Shown here piece after piece: positions 24,447-32,898 of a stretch of DNA of 33,572 nt. Source of the DNA: CAYVQE01 sp964633205 (GTDB taxonomy: Bacteria; Myxococcota; B64-G9); contig CAZWFN010000062.1 of assembly GCA_964633205.1 (NCBI GenBank), positions 1 through 33,572 of the forward strand. Direction: 5' to 3'. Each line of letters opens with the position of its first letter. Positions within the stretch are counted from its first letter, which is position 1. Made by a program: the position numbers and the translations under genes. The notes beneath the pieces were generated by a model. It was not told the origin of the DNA. It did not search any database and was given only the letters and a program-made list of their open reading frames with translations.

Positions 24447-25775
24447 ATGCTGCCGTCGGAGTACCGCACCCTGCTGGAAGGCGATCGGGCCATGCCCTCG
24501 CTGCTGCTGGCCCAGCTGCCGCCGGAGCAGGACTGTCCGGGGGTGACCGCGATCCTGGATCGGCTGCGCGATTCCGAGCTGGAATGGGCCCGGCATCGGC
24601 TGGCCCACCGGCGCAGCGTGCCCGAGGCGCGCTGGGAGCTCGAGATCGAGCTGCAGCCGGCCGCCGGGCCGCGACGCGAGCTGCGCCTGTGGGCCGTGCC
24701 CAGCGAGGCGATCGCCGCCTTCCACCTCGACTGGGCCGAGGCCGCGCCGGAGGAGCGCCGGGCCAGCGAGCACAGCCGCTGGTCGCTGGGGCTGTCGCTG
24801 CGCTTCGGCGACCGGCCTCTGGCCGACTTCCACCTCCAGCTGCAGCTGCTGCGGGCCGTGGCGCCCGACGCGCCGGTGGTGGTCGACGCCACCGCCTGCC
24901 GGGCGCACACGGCGGCCTGGCTGCGCGAAGCCAGCGACTCGCCGGTGCCGCCGCCGCCCGCCGCGCTGTTCGCCCTGCACAACGTGCAGCCGGAGCCGGG
25001 TCGCCCCGGCGGCTGCTGGCTGCACTCCCACGGGCTGGTGCGCTGCGGGCTGCCCGAGATCGAGATGCTCGATGTCGATGCCGCCGCCTGCGCGGGCTGC
25101 GCGACGCTGCTCGAAGCGGTGGCCGGCCTGTTTCTAGACCACGAGGTGCCTGATCCGGCCACCCCCTTCCAGCCCGGCTCCGGGCTGGAGCTGGTCTGGC
25201 TGCCCTGGGAGCAGGGCCTGGCCCATCTGCGCCGGCGCCGGCTGGGGGGGCTGGCCGACCGCGACGAGCACCACGCACTGCCGGCGGCGGTGCTGTTCGC
25301 GCCGCAGCGGCGCTGGCTGCTGCGCCGGCTGGCCAGCCCGGCCATCTACGCTCCGCTGCTCGACGGCGATCCCCTGCTCTACGTATCCGACATGGAGACA
25401 GAACGCATGGCGGCGCTGGCCCGCCAGCGGCTGGATCGCTTCACGGCCATTTTCGACCGCAACGGCGGTGCCCGCGACTGGGTCTTCCTGGTCAAGCTGG
25501 GCTATCCGGTGGACCGGGCCCGCAGCGAGGCCGACCGCGAGCACCTGTGGTTCCAGGTACACCACCTGGCCGGCCACCGCTGTGAGGCCACCTTGCTCAA
25601 TCAGCCCTACGCCATCGCCGCCATGCACGAAGGCGAGCGGGCCGAGCACGACCTGGCCTTGCTGACCGACTGGCAGATCCTGTGCCCCCACGGGCGTTAC
25701 TCGGCCGATACCGTGATCCACCTCGATCGCCGGCTGGCGGCCGAGCCGGTCGACGGCCGGACCGGCGGCGATTGA
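24447..25775 (+). CDS. DUF4026/DUF2314-type protein
   Basis: AGGAGG overlapping the previous gene's end serves the ATG at 24447 (12-nt spacing); the product is 442 residues. A TTG at 24435 directly abuts that site and is less likely. No signal peptide or membrane segment is seen. The C-terminal ~110 residues (WVFLVKLGYPVD, EHLWFQVHHL, CEATLLNQPYAIAAMHEGER, LLTDWQI) fit the DUF2314 pattern. The larger N-terminal part resembles DUF4026-type proteins, where such a domain is commonly joined. Function is unknown for both. It lies 16 bp after the zinc-ribbon gene and may form a pair with it. Confidence 0.8.
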   Translation: MLPSEYRTLLEGDRAMPSLLLAQLPPEQDCPGVTAILDRLRDSELEWARHRLAHRRSVPEARWELEIELQPAAGPRRELRLWAVPSEAIAAFHLDWAEAAPEERRASEHSRWSLGLSLRFGDRPLADFHLQLQLLRAVAPDAPVVVDATACRAHTAAWLREASDSPVPPPPAALFALHNVQPEPGRPGGCWLHSHGLVRCGLPEIEMLDVDAAACAGCATLLEAVAGLFLDHEVPDPATPFQPGSGLELVWLPWEQGLAHLRRRRLGGLADRDEHHALPAAVLFAPQRRWLLRRLASPAIYAPLLDGDPLLYVSDMETERMAALARQRLDRFTAIFDRNGGARDWVFLVKLGYPVDRARSEADREHLWFQVHHLAGHRCEATLLNQPYAIAAMHEGERAEHDLALLTDWQILCPHGRYSADTVIHLDRRLAAEPVDGRTGGD

Positions 25776-25852
25776 CAAAGATGCGCCGAAGGCCAACATG
25801 CAACTGCAGCGCGGCCCGCATGGCAGCGAGCGGCCGCGATGGGAGGCATGGG

Positions 25853-27913
<2,061 letters not shown>

Positions 27914-28073
27914 TCCGCCTGAATGCCGCTTGCCCGCGGCTCGCGCTCCTTGATCCTTTTCAGCTGCTGCAATAGCACTGGATCATACGCTCGATTGCGA
28001 TTGGCGCCTCCCAGCTGCGATGGGATTGCACGGCGATCGGCTTGCGGCCGCTACGGCCGAAAGGAGATGCGCG

Positions 28074-29426
28074 ATGGACGAGGGAGCCAAGTTGGTGGTG
28101 GTCGGCTGCGGCGGGCTGGGTGGCCCGGCAGCCATGTTCTCCAAGAAGCTGATGCCCGAGGTGGACGTCACCGTGGTGCGCGAGGAGCGGCGCTTCATCG
28201 TCCGCTGAGCGCTGCCCCATGTGGTGGCCGGTCTGGCCACCCCGGAGTCGATCGTCAATCCCGACGATAAGTTGGAAAAAGCCGGCGTGCGCGTGGTGCT
28301 GGGCAAGGCCACCGCGATCGACGCGGCCGCCAAGAAGCTGACGCTGGAAGACGGCCAGCAACTCGCCTATGACAAGCTGGTGTTGGGCACGGGCGCCGAG
28401 CCCTTCGTCCCGCCGCTGCCGGGTCGCGAGTTGGACGGCGTGTTCGCGATGCGCTGCCTGCGCCACGCCGAGGCCATCCGCACTTTCTTGGCCGAGCGCA
28501 AGCCGAAGCGGCTGGTGTTCGTCGGTGCCGGCTTCATCAGCCTCGAGGTGGCGGTGCTGCTGCAGGACGCGGACCCGAGCTACGAGAGCACCATCGTCGA
28601 GCTGCTGGACCATCCGCTGCCGCTGATGCTGGACGCCGAGATGGCCGCGCCCATCGCCCGGTGTTTGGAACAGCGCAACTGCAAGCTGGAGATGGGGCGC
28701 AAGGCCACCCGCATCCTGGGCCGGGATGGCCGGGTCACCGGAGTCGAGCTCGACTCGGGCGTGACCGTGGACGCCGACATGGTATTCATGAACGTAGGTG
28801 CCCGGCCCGCGCTCGACCTGGCGCGCACCGCCGATCTGGAGATGGGCGAGTACGGCCTGAAGGTCAACGACTACCTCGAGACCTCCGACCCGGACATCCT
28901 GGCCGGGGGCGACATCGTCGACAAGCGCCACATCGTCACCGGCCAGGTCACCCCGGGCCAGCTGCGCGGTCCGGCCGTGATCATGGGCCGGGCGATCGCC
29001 AAGCGGCTGGCCGGCTTCGACGTGCCCTTCCCCGGCGTGCTCAACGCCAGCGCCTGCAGCCTGGTCGATCGCCACGTGGCCGCCACCGGTCTGACCGAAG
29101 AGCAGGCGGTCGCGGCCGGCATCGAGCCAGTCAGCGCCACGGTCGATACCCGCAGCAAGCACGGCATGATACCGGGTTGCGCGGACTGGACGCTCAAGCT
29201 GGTCTTCGACCGCGCCACCGAAAAGCTCATCGGTGGCCAGATCGTCAGCTGCGCCATCGCCCCGGTCAAGGAGATCGACGCCGTCAGCGCGCTGATCCTG
29301 GGCGGCAAGACCGCCGCCGAGCTGACGACCTTTCTGGCCGCCGGCAACCCCGACTGCTCCTCCGAGCCCAGCCTGGAGCCGATCACCATCGCCGGCGAGC
29401 AGGCGCTGCAGCAGCTCCGCGGCTAG
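28074..29426 (+). CDS. Selenocysteine-containing FAD/NAD(P) disulfide oxidoreductase
   Basis: The ATG at 28074 follows AAGGAGA at good spacing. The frame runs 44 codons to a TGA at 28206-28208, then continues in the same frame to the TAG at 29424-29426 (450 residues if recoded). The TGA falls in FIVR-U-ALPHVVAG, where NADH oxidase/CoA-disulfide reductase-type enzymes have their redox-active cysteine (compare FLSCGIALYVGG of enterococcal NADH oxidase), so it is read as Sec45. Residues 8-17 (VVVGCGGLGG) form the FAD Rossmann motif, 149-158 (FVGAGFISLE) the NAD(P) motif, and DILAGGDIVD the second FAD contact; the C-terminal dimerisation domain is present. A SECIS-like hairpin lies at 28223-28241. 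The substrate (peroxide, oxygen, CoA or other disulfide) is unknown. A nonsense mutation or sequencing error is the alternative, but does not explain the position and hairpin together. Confidence 0.85.
28206..28241 (+). promoter_or_regulatory. UGA selenocysteine codon with bacterial SECIS-like hairpin
   Basis: Downstream of the TGA (28206-28208) lies a perfect 7-bp stem, GGTGGCC at 28223-28229 and GGCCACC at 28235-28241, closed by a 5-nt loop GGTCT whose first two bases are G. The loop begins 21 nt after the TGA, within the 16-37 nt range known for bacterial SECIS elements, which need a guanosine in the first loop positions for SelB binding. The hairpin is seen directly; SelB recognition is inferred. 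Confidence 0.8.
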
Positions 29427-29451
29427 GGTGTCATCCGCGGCTAGGGTGTCA
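29416..29451 (+). repeat. 18-bp tandem duplication at the selenoprotein gene end
   Basis: TCCGCGGCTAGGGTGTCA occurs twice back to back (29416-29433, 29434-29451). The first copy contains the selenoprotein stop codon; the second overlaps the left end of the palindromic element. It may record insertion or slippage when the element arrived. Confidence 0.9.
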
Positions 29452-29559
29452 GACACCGGCACTTGACACTTATCCGGGCCAGGCTCGAGAAAACATCAAC
29501 TGGTTGAAAAAATTGGATTCTAGGCCAAAATAAGTGTCAAGTGCCGGTGTCTGACACCC
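29444..29559. mobile_element. REP/MITE-like palindromic element
   Basis: Two perfect 30-bp inverted arms (29444-29473 and 29530-29559) enclose 56 bp of relatively AT-rich sequence. Each arm contains the palindrome GGTGTCAGACACC followed by GGCACTTGACACTTAT (right arm in reverse). Elements with such ends recall those mobilised by REP-associated tyrosine (Y1, IS200-like) transposases; no transposase is encoded here, so it would be non-autonomous. It lies between convergent genes and as RNA could form a long hairpin that terminates both. The right arm encodes the last six residues and stop of glucokinase. Confidence 0.75.
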
Positions 29560-30526
29560 GGATGGCGGCGCCGCGCAGGGCCAGGTCGGGGGCGTCGACC
29601 AGCAGCACCGGCAGGCGCTGCATGAGATCGCGGAAGCGGCCCTTGGCCCGGAAGGCCTCCAGGAAGCCGCCGGACTCGATCCAGGGGCGGATGCGCGGCG
29701 GAATGCCGCCGGCCAGATAGACGCCACCGGTGGCCATCACCTTGAGCGCCAGGTTGCCGGCCTCGGCGCCCAGCAGCCGGCAGAACAGCTCCAGCGTCCG
29801 CCGCGCCAGCGGACAGGGCGGGTCGGTCTGGGCGGCGGCGGCCGCGATGACCGGGTTGGGATCGGCGGCCGCGGCCAGCCGTTCGGCCAGCCAGACGGGC
29901 TCGGCCTCGCGGCCGCTGTCGCGCAGAAAGGCCAACAGATTGGGCAAGCCGATGCCGGAGCAGACCCGTTCGTAGGAGACATGATCATGGCGTTGCCACA
30001 GGTAGCGCAGCAGCTCCAGTCCCTCTGAGTCCAGCGGAGCGAAGTCGGCGTGACCGCCCTCGGTGCCCACCGCCCGCCGTCCGGCTCCGTCGCGCACGGC
30101 ATAGCCCTCGCCCAGCCCGGTCCCCGGCGCTAGCACCGCGATCGGGCCGTCCGGCTCGGGCCGGCCGGCCTGCAAGGTCACCGGTTCGCCGGGCCGCAGC
30201 CGCTCTAGCGCCACCGCCGTGGCCGCCATGTCGTTGATCAGCCGCACCGACTCCAGCCCCAGCGCAGCGGCCAGGGCGGTCTCGGACAGCTCCCAGCCCA
30301 GGTTGGTCAAGCGGGCCCGGCCATTGCTGACCGGACCGGCCACCCCGAAGCAGGCCCGTTCGATGGGCTGCGCCGCGTCGGCGCGGAAGCGCTCCACCAG
30401 CGCCGGCAGGTCGTCGAAGTCGCCGCTTGCCAGCCGGGTCCGCTCGAGCAACGCGTCCGGACCGCGTTGCGGATCGACCAGCGCCAGGTCGGTCTTGGTG
30501 CCCCCGAGATCACCCGCCAGCAGCAT
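29537..30526 (-). CDS. glk: Glucokinase (ROK-independent Glk type)
   Basis: The ATG at 30526 has AGGAGG 6 nt upstream, giving 329 residues; longer in-frame extensions to 30859 have no ribosome site and are not family-like. MLLAGDLGGTKTDLALVD is the N-terminal phosphate-binding motif, LTNLGWELSE and LINDMAATAVAL match the Glk sugar-binding region (catalytic Asp in NDMAA), and APGTGLGEGY and VGTEGGHADFAP are conserved Glk blocks. GGVYLAGGIPPR is the C-terminal nucleotide-binding motif. The enzyme phosphorylates glucose to glucose-6-phosphate in the cytoplasm. The last residues VSDTGT and the stop derive from the palindromic element, so the original C-terminus has probably been altered by a few residues. 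It is divergent from hsp20. Confidence 0.92.
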   Translation of the reverse strand: MLLAGDLGGTKTDLALVDPQRGPDALLERTRLASGDFDDLPALVERFRADAAQPIERACFGVAGPVSNGRARLTNLGWELSETALAAALGLESVRLINDMAATAVALERLRPGEPVTLQAGRPEPDGPIAVLAPGTGLGEGYAVRDGAGRRAVGTEGGHADFAPLDSEGLELLRYLWQRHDHVSYERVCSGIGLPNLLAFLRDSGREAEPVWLAERLAAAADPNPVIAAAAAQTDPPCPLARRTLELFCRLLGAEAGNLALKVMATGGVYLAGGIPPRIRPWIESGGFLEAFRAKGRFRDLMQRLPVLLVDAPDLALRGAAIRVSDTGT

Positions 30527-30642
30527 GCTCCGCCTCCTGCGTTTCGTGGTTGTCCACCGGCCATCGTGAAGCCCCGGCCATCCGCCCCGGTTGTAGACCA
30601 TGCCCGACGTGCGGACAACACCCATTCGATGTGCTCCCCCCC

Positions 30643-30671
30643 GGATCGGATCGAGCCGCCCAGGCCGATCC
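30643..30671 (+). promoter_or_regulatory. Candidate enhancer-binding dyad upstream of the hsp20 sigma-54 promoter
   Basis: A perfect 7-bp inverted repeat, GGATCGG at 30643-30649 and CCGATCC at 30665-30671 with a 15-bp spacer, is centred about 92 bp upstream of the predicted start near 30749. That distance is usual for activators of sigma-54 RNA polymerase. The dyad is seen; the role is inferred. Confidence 0.4.
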
Positions 30672-30721
30672 CACCGGGACGGCCCAGGAGCGCAGGGCCC
30701 CGGCCGGCAAGGGTCCGGTGG

Positions 30722-30738
30722 TGGGCACGCCAATTGCA
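30722..30738 (+). promoter_or_regulatory. Sigma-54 (-24/-12) promoter of hsp20
   Basis: TGGGCACGCCAATTGCA carries GG (30724-30725) and GC (30736-30737) separated by 10 bp, with GGCACG and TTGCA intact; it differs from the YTGGCACGRNNNTTGCW consensus at two positions. Transcription would begin near 30749, leaving a leader of about 68 nt before the hsp20 ATG. No CIRCE box or sigma-32 promoter was seen in the same gap. Confidence 0.7.
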
Positions 30739-30762
30739 AGGTGCTCGGGTGAAATCGACACG

Positions 30763-30811
30763 CTCGGAGTTCTCGCCGAGAGCTTCGGCTGCACCGAAAG
30801 CCGAAAGGAGG
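30763..30811 (+). promoter_or_regulatory. Structured hsp20 leader with hairpins reaching the ribosome site
   Basis: Two hairpins are predicted: CTCGG (30763-30767) with CCGAG (30776-30780), and TTCGGCT (30784-30790) with AGCCGAA (30799-30805), the latter ending at the Shine-Dalgarno AAGGAGG (30805-30811). TTCGG can alternatively pair with CCGAA at 30794-30798. The arrangement could act as an RNA thermometer, but it matches neither ROSE nor fourU consensus and no folding was computed. Confidence 0.3.
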
Positions 30812-30816
30812 ACGAC

Positions 30817-31278
30817 ATGGCACGGGAGATGATGCGCAGGCGAGCAGGACGGCCGGCATGGATGCGGCCCAGCGGCCGCGAGATGCTGGGGGACATCGGG
30901 CTCGACCGCTTGCTGCCCGAGTGGCCCCTGATGTGGGGGCGGGCCGAGGAGCAGTTCGTGCCCACCTTCGACTTCTACGACAAGGAAGGGGCCTACCATC
31001 TGACCGCCGAGCTGCCCGGGGTGGACAAGGACGACCTGTCGGTCACCGTCAACGACGGCACGGTCACGGTCAGTGGCCGCAAGGAAGAGAGCCAGGAGCA
31101 GCAGGAAGCGGACTTCTACCTCAAGGAGAGCCGCAGCGGCAGCTTCACCCGCCAGTTCCTGCTGCCCAACGAGGTCGATCGGGACAAGATCCAGGCCAAG
31201 TTCGAAAACGGCGTGCTCGAGCTGGTCATGCCCCACGACGAGAAGTCCGAGCGTTCGGGCAAGATCGAGATCGAGTAG
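30817..31278 (+). CDS. Small heat-shock protein, Hsp20/alpha-crystallin family
   Basis: The ATG at 30817 follows AAAGGAGGAC; the product is 153 residues, usual for bacterial Hsp20. The alpha-crystallin domain spans about 47-140: VPTFDFYDKEGAYHLTAELPG, VTVNDGTVTVSGRK, SGSFTRQFLLPNEVD and AKFENGVLELVMP. The N-terminal arm is Arg/Met/Trp-rich. The C-terminus KIEIE carries the I-x-I motif that docks onto neighbouring dimers during oligomer assembly. Such proteins hold unfolding clients in an ATP-independent way for refolding by other chaperones; GroESL is encoded 1.3 kb away. Regulation is probably through the sigma-54 promoter at 30722-30738. It is followed by two strong hairpins. Confidence 0.93.
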   Translation: MAREMMRRRAGRPAWMRPSGREMLGDIGLDRLLPEWPLMWGRAEEQFVPTFDFYDKEGAYHLTAELPGVDKDDLSVTVNDGTVTVSGRKEESQEQQEADFYLKESRSGSFTRQFLLPNEVDRDKIQAKFENGVLELVMPHDEKSERSGKIEIE

Positions 31279-31304
31279 CCGGGCACGCGCAGAACCGATG
31301 GCCT

Positions 31305-31339
31305 GCGGGTCGGCGCGAACCCCTCCGGCGCTGACCCGC
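31305..31339. terminator. Hairpin 1 between convergent genes
   Basis: GCGGGTCGGCGC (31305-31316) pairs with GCGCTGACCCGC (31328-31339) apart from one G-U wobble, with an 11-nt loop. It lies 27 nt after the hsp20 stop. No T-run follows directly, so it may act with the next hairpin. Confidence 0.5.
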
Positions 31340-31344
31340 GGGCC

Positions 31345-31372
31345 GACCGGGGCGGCGCAAGCCGCCCCGGTC
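31345..31372. terminator. Hairpin 2, probable bidirectional terminator
   Basis: A perfect 12-bp GC-rich stem (GACCGGGGCGGC 31345-31356, GCCGCCCCGGTC 31361-31372) with a GCAA tetraloop is followed by CCATTCCATT. It sits between the convergent hsp20 and TudS-type genes and could serve both, although the T content of the tail is low. Confidence 0.65.
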
Positions 31373-31399
31373 CCATTCCATTGCGGATCCCCTCGCCGC

Positions 31400-32383
31400 T
31401 CATGCGTGGTTGCGCAGCTTCAGCTCCAACGGATGCGGGGCCAGGTAGGTCTGACGCGCCAGATAAGGCTGTTGGAAGCGGCGCACGTGGTGGCGGATCA
31501 GGGTGATGGGCACGATCAGGGGCACCTGCTGCAGCCGGTAGCGCTCGATGACCTCGACCAGCTCGGCCCGCTCGTCCGCGGTCAGCTGCTTCTTGAAGTA
31601 GCCGGCCATGTGCTGCAGGGCATTGACGTTGCGCCGCACCGTGGCCCGGACGCCAAGGCACTCCAGCAGCAGCTTCTCGTAGGCGGCGAACAGATCGGCC
31701 ACCGGCAGCTGCTTGGCCCGGGCCACCAGCTGGCCCATGGCCTTGAGCAGCTTCGGGCTGTGGGCCATGAGCTGGAGCTTGTGATCGGAGTGGAAATCGA
31801 CCAGCTTGCCGGCGCTGCGGCGGCCGGCATACAGCCGGCGGTAGCGCTGCAGGGCGAAGATGCGCTCGATGAAGTTTTCCCGCAAGCCCGGATCGTGCAA
31901 GCGCCCCTCGTCCTCGACCGGCAACAGCGGAAAGCGCTGCATGAAGGCCCGGGCGAACAGGCCCACGCCCACCCGCTGCGCCGGTGCGCCCTTCTCGGTC
32001 GAGCGGTAGACCTTGATCCGCTCCATGCCCGATGAGGGCGAGCCCGACTTGAAGATGTAGCCCACCAATTCCTCTTCGGCCAGCTCGGCCAGCCGGCCGG
32101 GAAGCCAGCGTTGCATCTGGGGCGTGATGTCGCGGCCGGTCTTGATGGCCAACAGCCGGGGCGCCGCGGGATCGCCGACCAGGCGCATGGCTTCGCGCGG
32201 AGTGGGCAGACCGCACTCGACCTCCGGGCACACCGGCACCCAGTCGGTCCAGCGCCCCAGGGTGTCGGTCAGGAAGCGGTCCCGCTTGTGCCCCCCGTCA
32301 TACCGCACCTGCCGGCCCAGCAAGCAGCTGCTGATACCCAGCCGCAACCTGGGTGCGGCCTCGTCCGGATGCGCTTCCGCCAT
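31400..32383 (-). CDS. TudS (DUF523)-DUF1722 fusion, thiouracil/thiouridine desulfidase type
   Basis: The ATG at 32383 with GGGGAGG upstream gives 327 residues; the longer ORF to 32494 adds a non-conserved segment. Residues 14-150 are DUF523/TudS: LGISSCLLGRQVRYDGGHK (Cys20), VPVCPEVECGLP (Cys52, Cys57) and the SPSSG motif at 115-119. Residues about 190-327 are DUF1722 (YbgA-like): FHSDHKLQLMAHSP, NVNALQHMAGYFKK, VPLIVPITLIRHH and YLAPHPLEL. TudS enzymes use a [4Fe-4S] cluster to remove sulfur from 2-thiouracil, and TudS-DUF1722 fusions (RudS) have been reported to remove 4-thiouridine from tRNA, so tRNA or thiobase desulfuration is likely. The usual SPSCG cysteine is Ser here; Cys57 may replace it as a ligand (inference). 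Confidence 0.88.
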   Translation of the reverse strand: MAEAHPDEAAPRLRLGISSCLLGRQVRYDGGHKRDRFLTDTLGRWTDWVPVCPEVECGLPTPREAMRLVGDPAAPRLLAIKTGRDITPQMQRWLPGRLAELAEEELVGYIFKSGSPSSGMERIKVYRSTEKGAPAQRVGVGLFARAFMQRFPLLPVEDEGRLHDPGLRENFIERIFALQRYRRLYAGRRSAGKLVDFHSDHKLQLMAHSPKLLKAMGQLVARAKQLPVADLFAAYEKLLLECLGVRATVRRNVNALQHMAGYFKKQLTADERAELVEVIERYRLQQVPLIVPITLIRHHVRRFQQPYLARQTYLAPHPLELKLRNHA

Positions 32384-32428
32384 ACAGCACCTCCCCGGTC
32401 GTCTTCGGTCGGCATCACCCGCAGCCCC

Positions 32429-32545
32429 AGCATCCCATCCGCGGCGACTCGTTTCAAATACCTTTTCAGGACAAACAGCATCCCGTATGGCCAAAAACGG
32501 ATAAAAAAATACACGGGCCTCATTGACAAGCCGATCCGGGATGCT
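32429..32545 (+). repeat. Three AGCATCCC sites upstream of groES
   Basis: AGCATCCC occurs at 32429-32436 and 32477-32484 and inverted as GGGATGCT at 32538-32545; the last two extend to a 9-bp inverted repeat (AGCATCCCG / CGGGATGCT). The inverted copy lies between the -35 and -10 of the groES promoter, a repressor-like position. No CIRCE element was found. Confidence 0.45.
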
Positions 32546-32551
32546 TATTCA
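32493..32551 (+). promoter_or_regulatory. Sigma-70-type promoter of groESL with A-rich upstream element
   Basis: A perfect -35 TTGACA (32523-32528) is followed after 17 bp by TATTCA (32546-32551). The A-rich tract at 32493-32512, exceptional in this GC-rich window, would serve as an UP element. A 7-bp hairpin (TTCGTCC 32553-32559, GGACGAA 32566-32572) lies at the start of the transcript. Confidence 0.65.
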
Positions 32552-32594
32552 TTTCGTCCAACAAGGGACGAACACCAAACAGGAGGAAACCTCG

Positions 32595-32882
32595 ATGAAA
32601 ATCAAGCCGTTGCAGGATCGTGTGCTGCTGGAGCGCCTCGGTGGCGAGGAGAAGACCAAGGGCGGGATCATCATTCCGGATACGGCCAAGGAGCGGCCGG
32701 CAGAAGGCAAGGTCATTGCCGTGGGTTCCGGCAAGACCGGTGACGACGGCAAGCCCATCCCCTTGACCGTCAAGAAGGGCGACCGGGTGCTGTTCTCCAA
32801 GTACGCCGGCACCGAGATCAAGGTCGAGGGCGAAGATCGCATGATTTTGCGCGAAGACGAAATCCTGGCCATCATCGAGTAA
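32595..32882 (+). CDS. groES: Co-chaperonin GroES
   Basis: The ATG at 32595 follows AGGAGGAAAC, giving 95 residues, the normal Cpn10 length. MKIKPLQDRVLLERL is the conserved start; EEKTKGGIIIPDTAKERPAE is the mobile loop that contacts GroEL; the roof and C-terminal strands YAGTEIKVEGEDRMILREDEILAII are intact. It forms the heptameric lid of the GroEL folding chamber in the cytoplasm. An upstream in-frame ATG at 32541 lies within the promoter and is not used. groL starts 16 nt downstream. Confidence 0.97.
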   Translation: MKIKPLQDRVLLERLGGEEKTKGGIIIPDTAKERPAEGKVIAVGSGKTGDDGKPIPLTVKKGDRVLFSKYAGTEIKVEGEDRMILREDEILAIIE

Positions 32883-32898
32883 GCGAGGAGAAACACAA

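Noticed and set aside
28030..28046. A third sigma-54 promoter upstream of the selenoprotein gene (GG-N10-GC spacing)
   Set aside because: Only the GG, GC and TTGC positions match; the rest of the -24 box is wrong, so chance is likely in GC-rich DNA.
28074..29426. Reading the oxidoreductase as a pseudogene or as two separate genes (28020-28208 and 28221-29426)
   Set aside because: Both parts share one frame, the TGA sits exactly at the redox cysteine, a SECIS-like hairpin follows, and no other damage is seen. The second part alone would lack the FAD-binding Rossmann motif.
30527..30859. N-terminal extension of glucokinase to 30859
   Set aside because: The segment is not Glk-like, lacks a ribosome site and covers the hsp20 promoter; ATG 30526 has a strong site and starts at the conserved phosphate-binding motif.
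32384..32594. CIRCE operator or sigma-32 promoter upstream of groES
   Set aside because: No TTAGCACTC-N9-GAGTGCTAA or CTTGAA/CCCCAT-like pair is present; a sigma-70-type promoter fits better.
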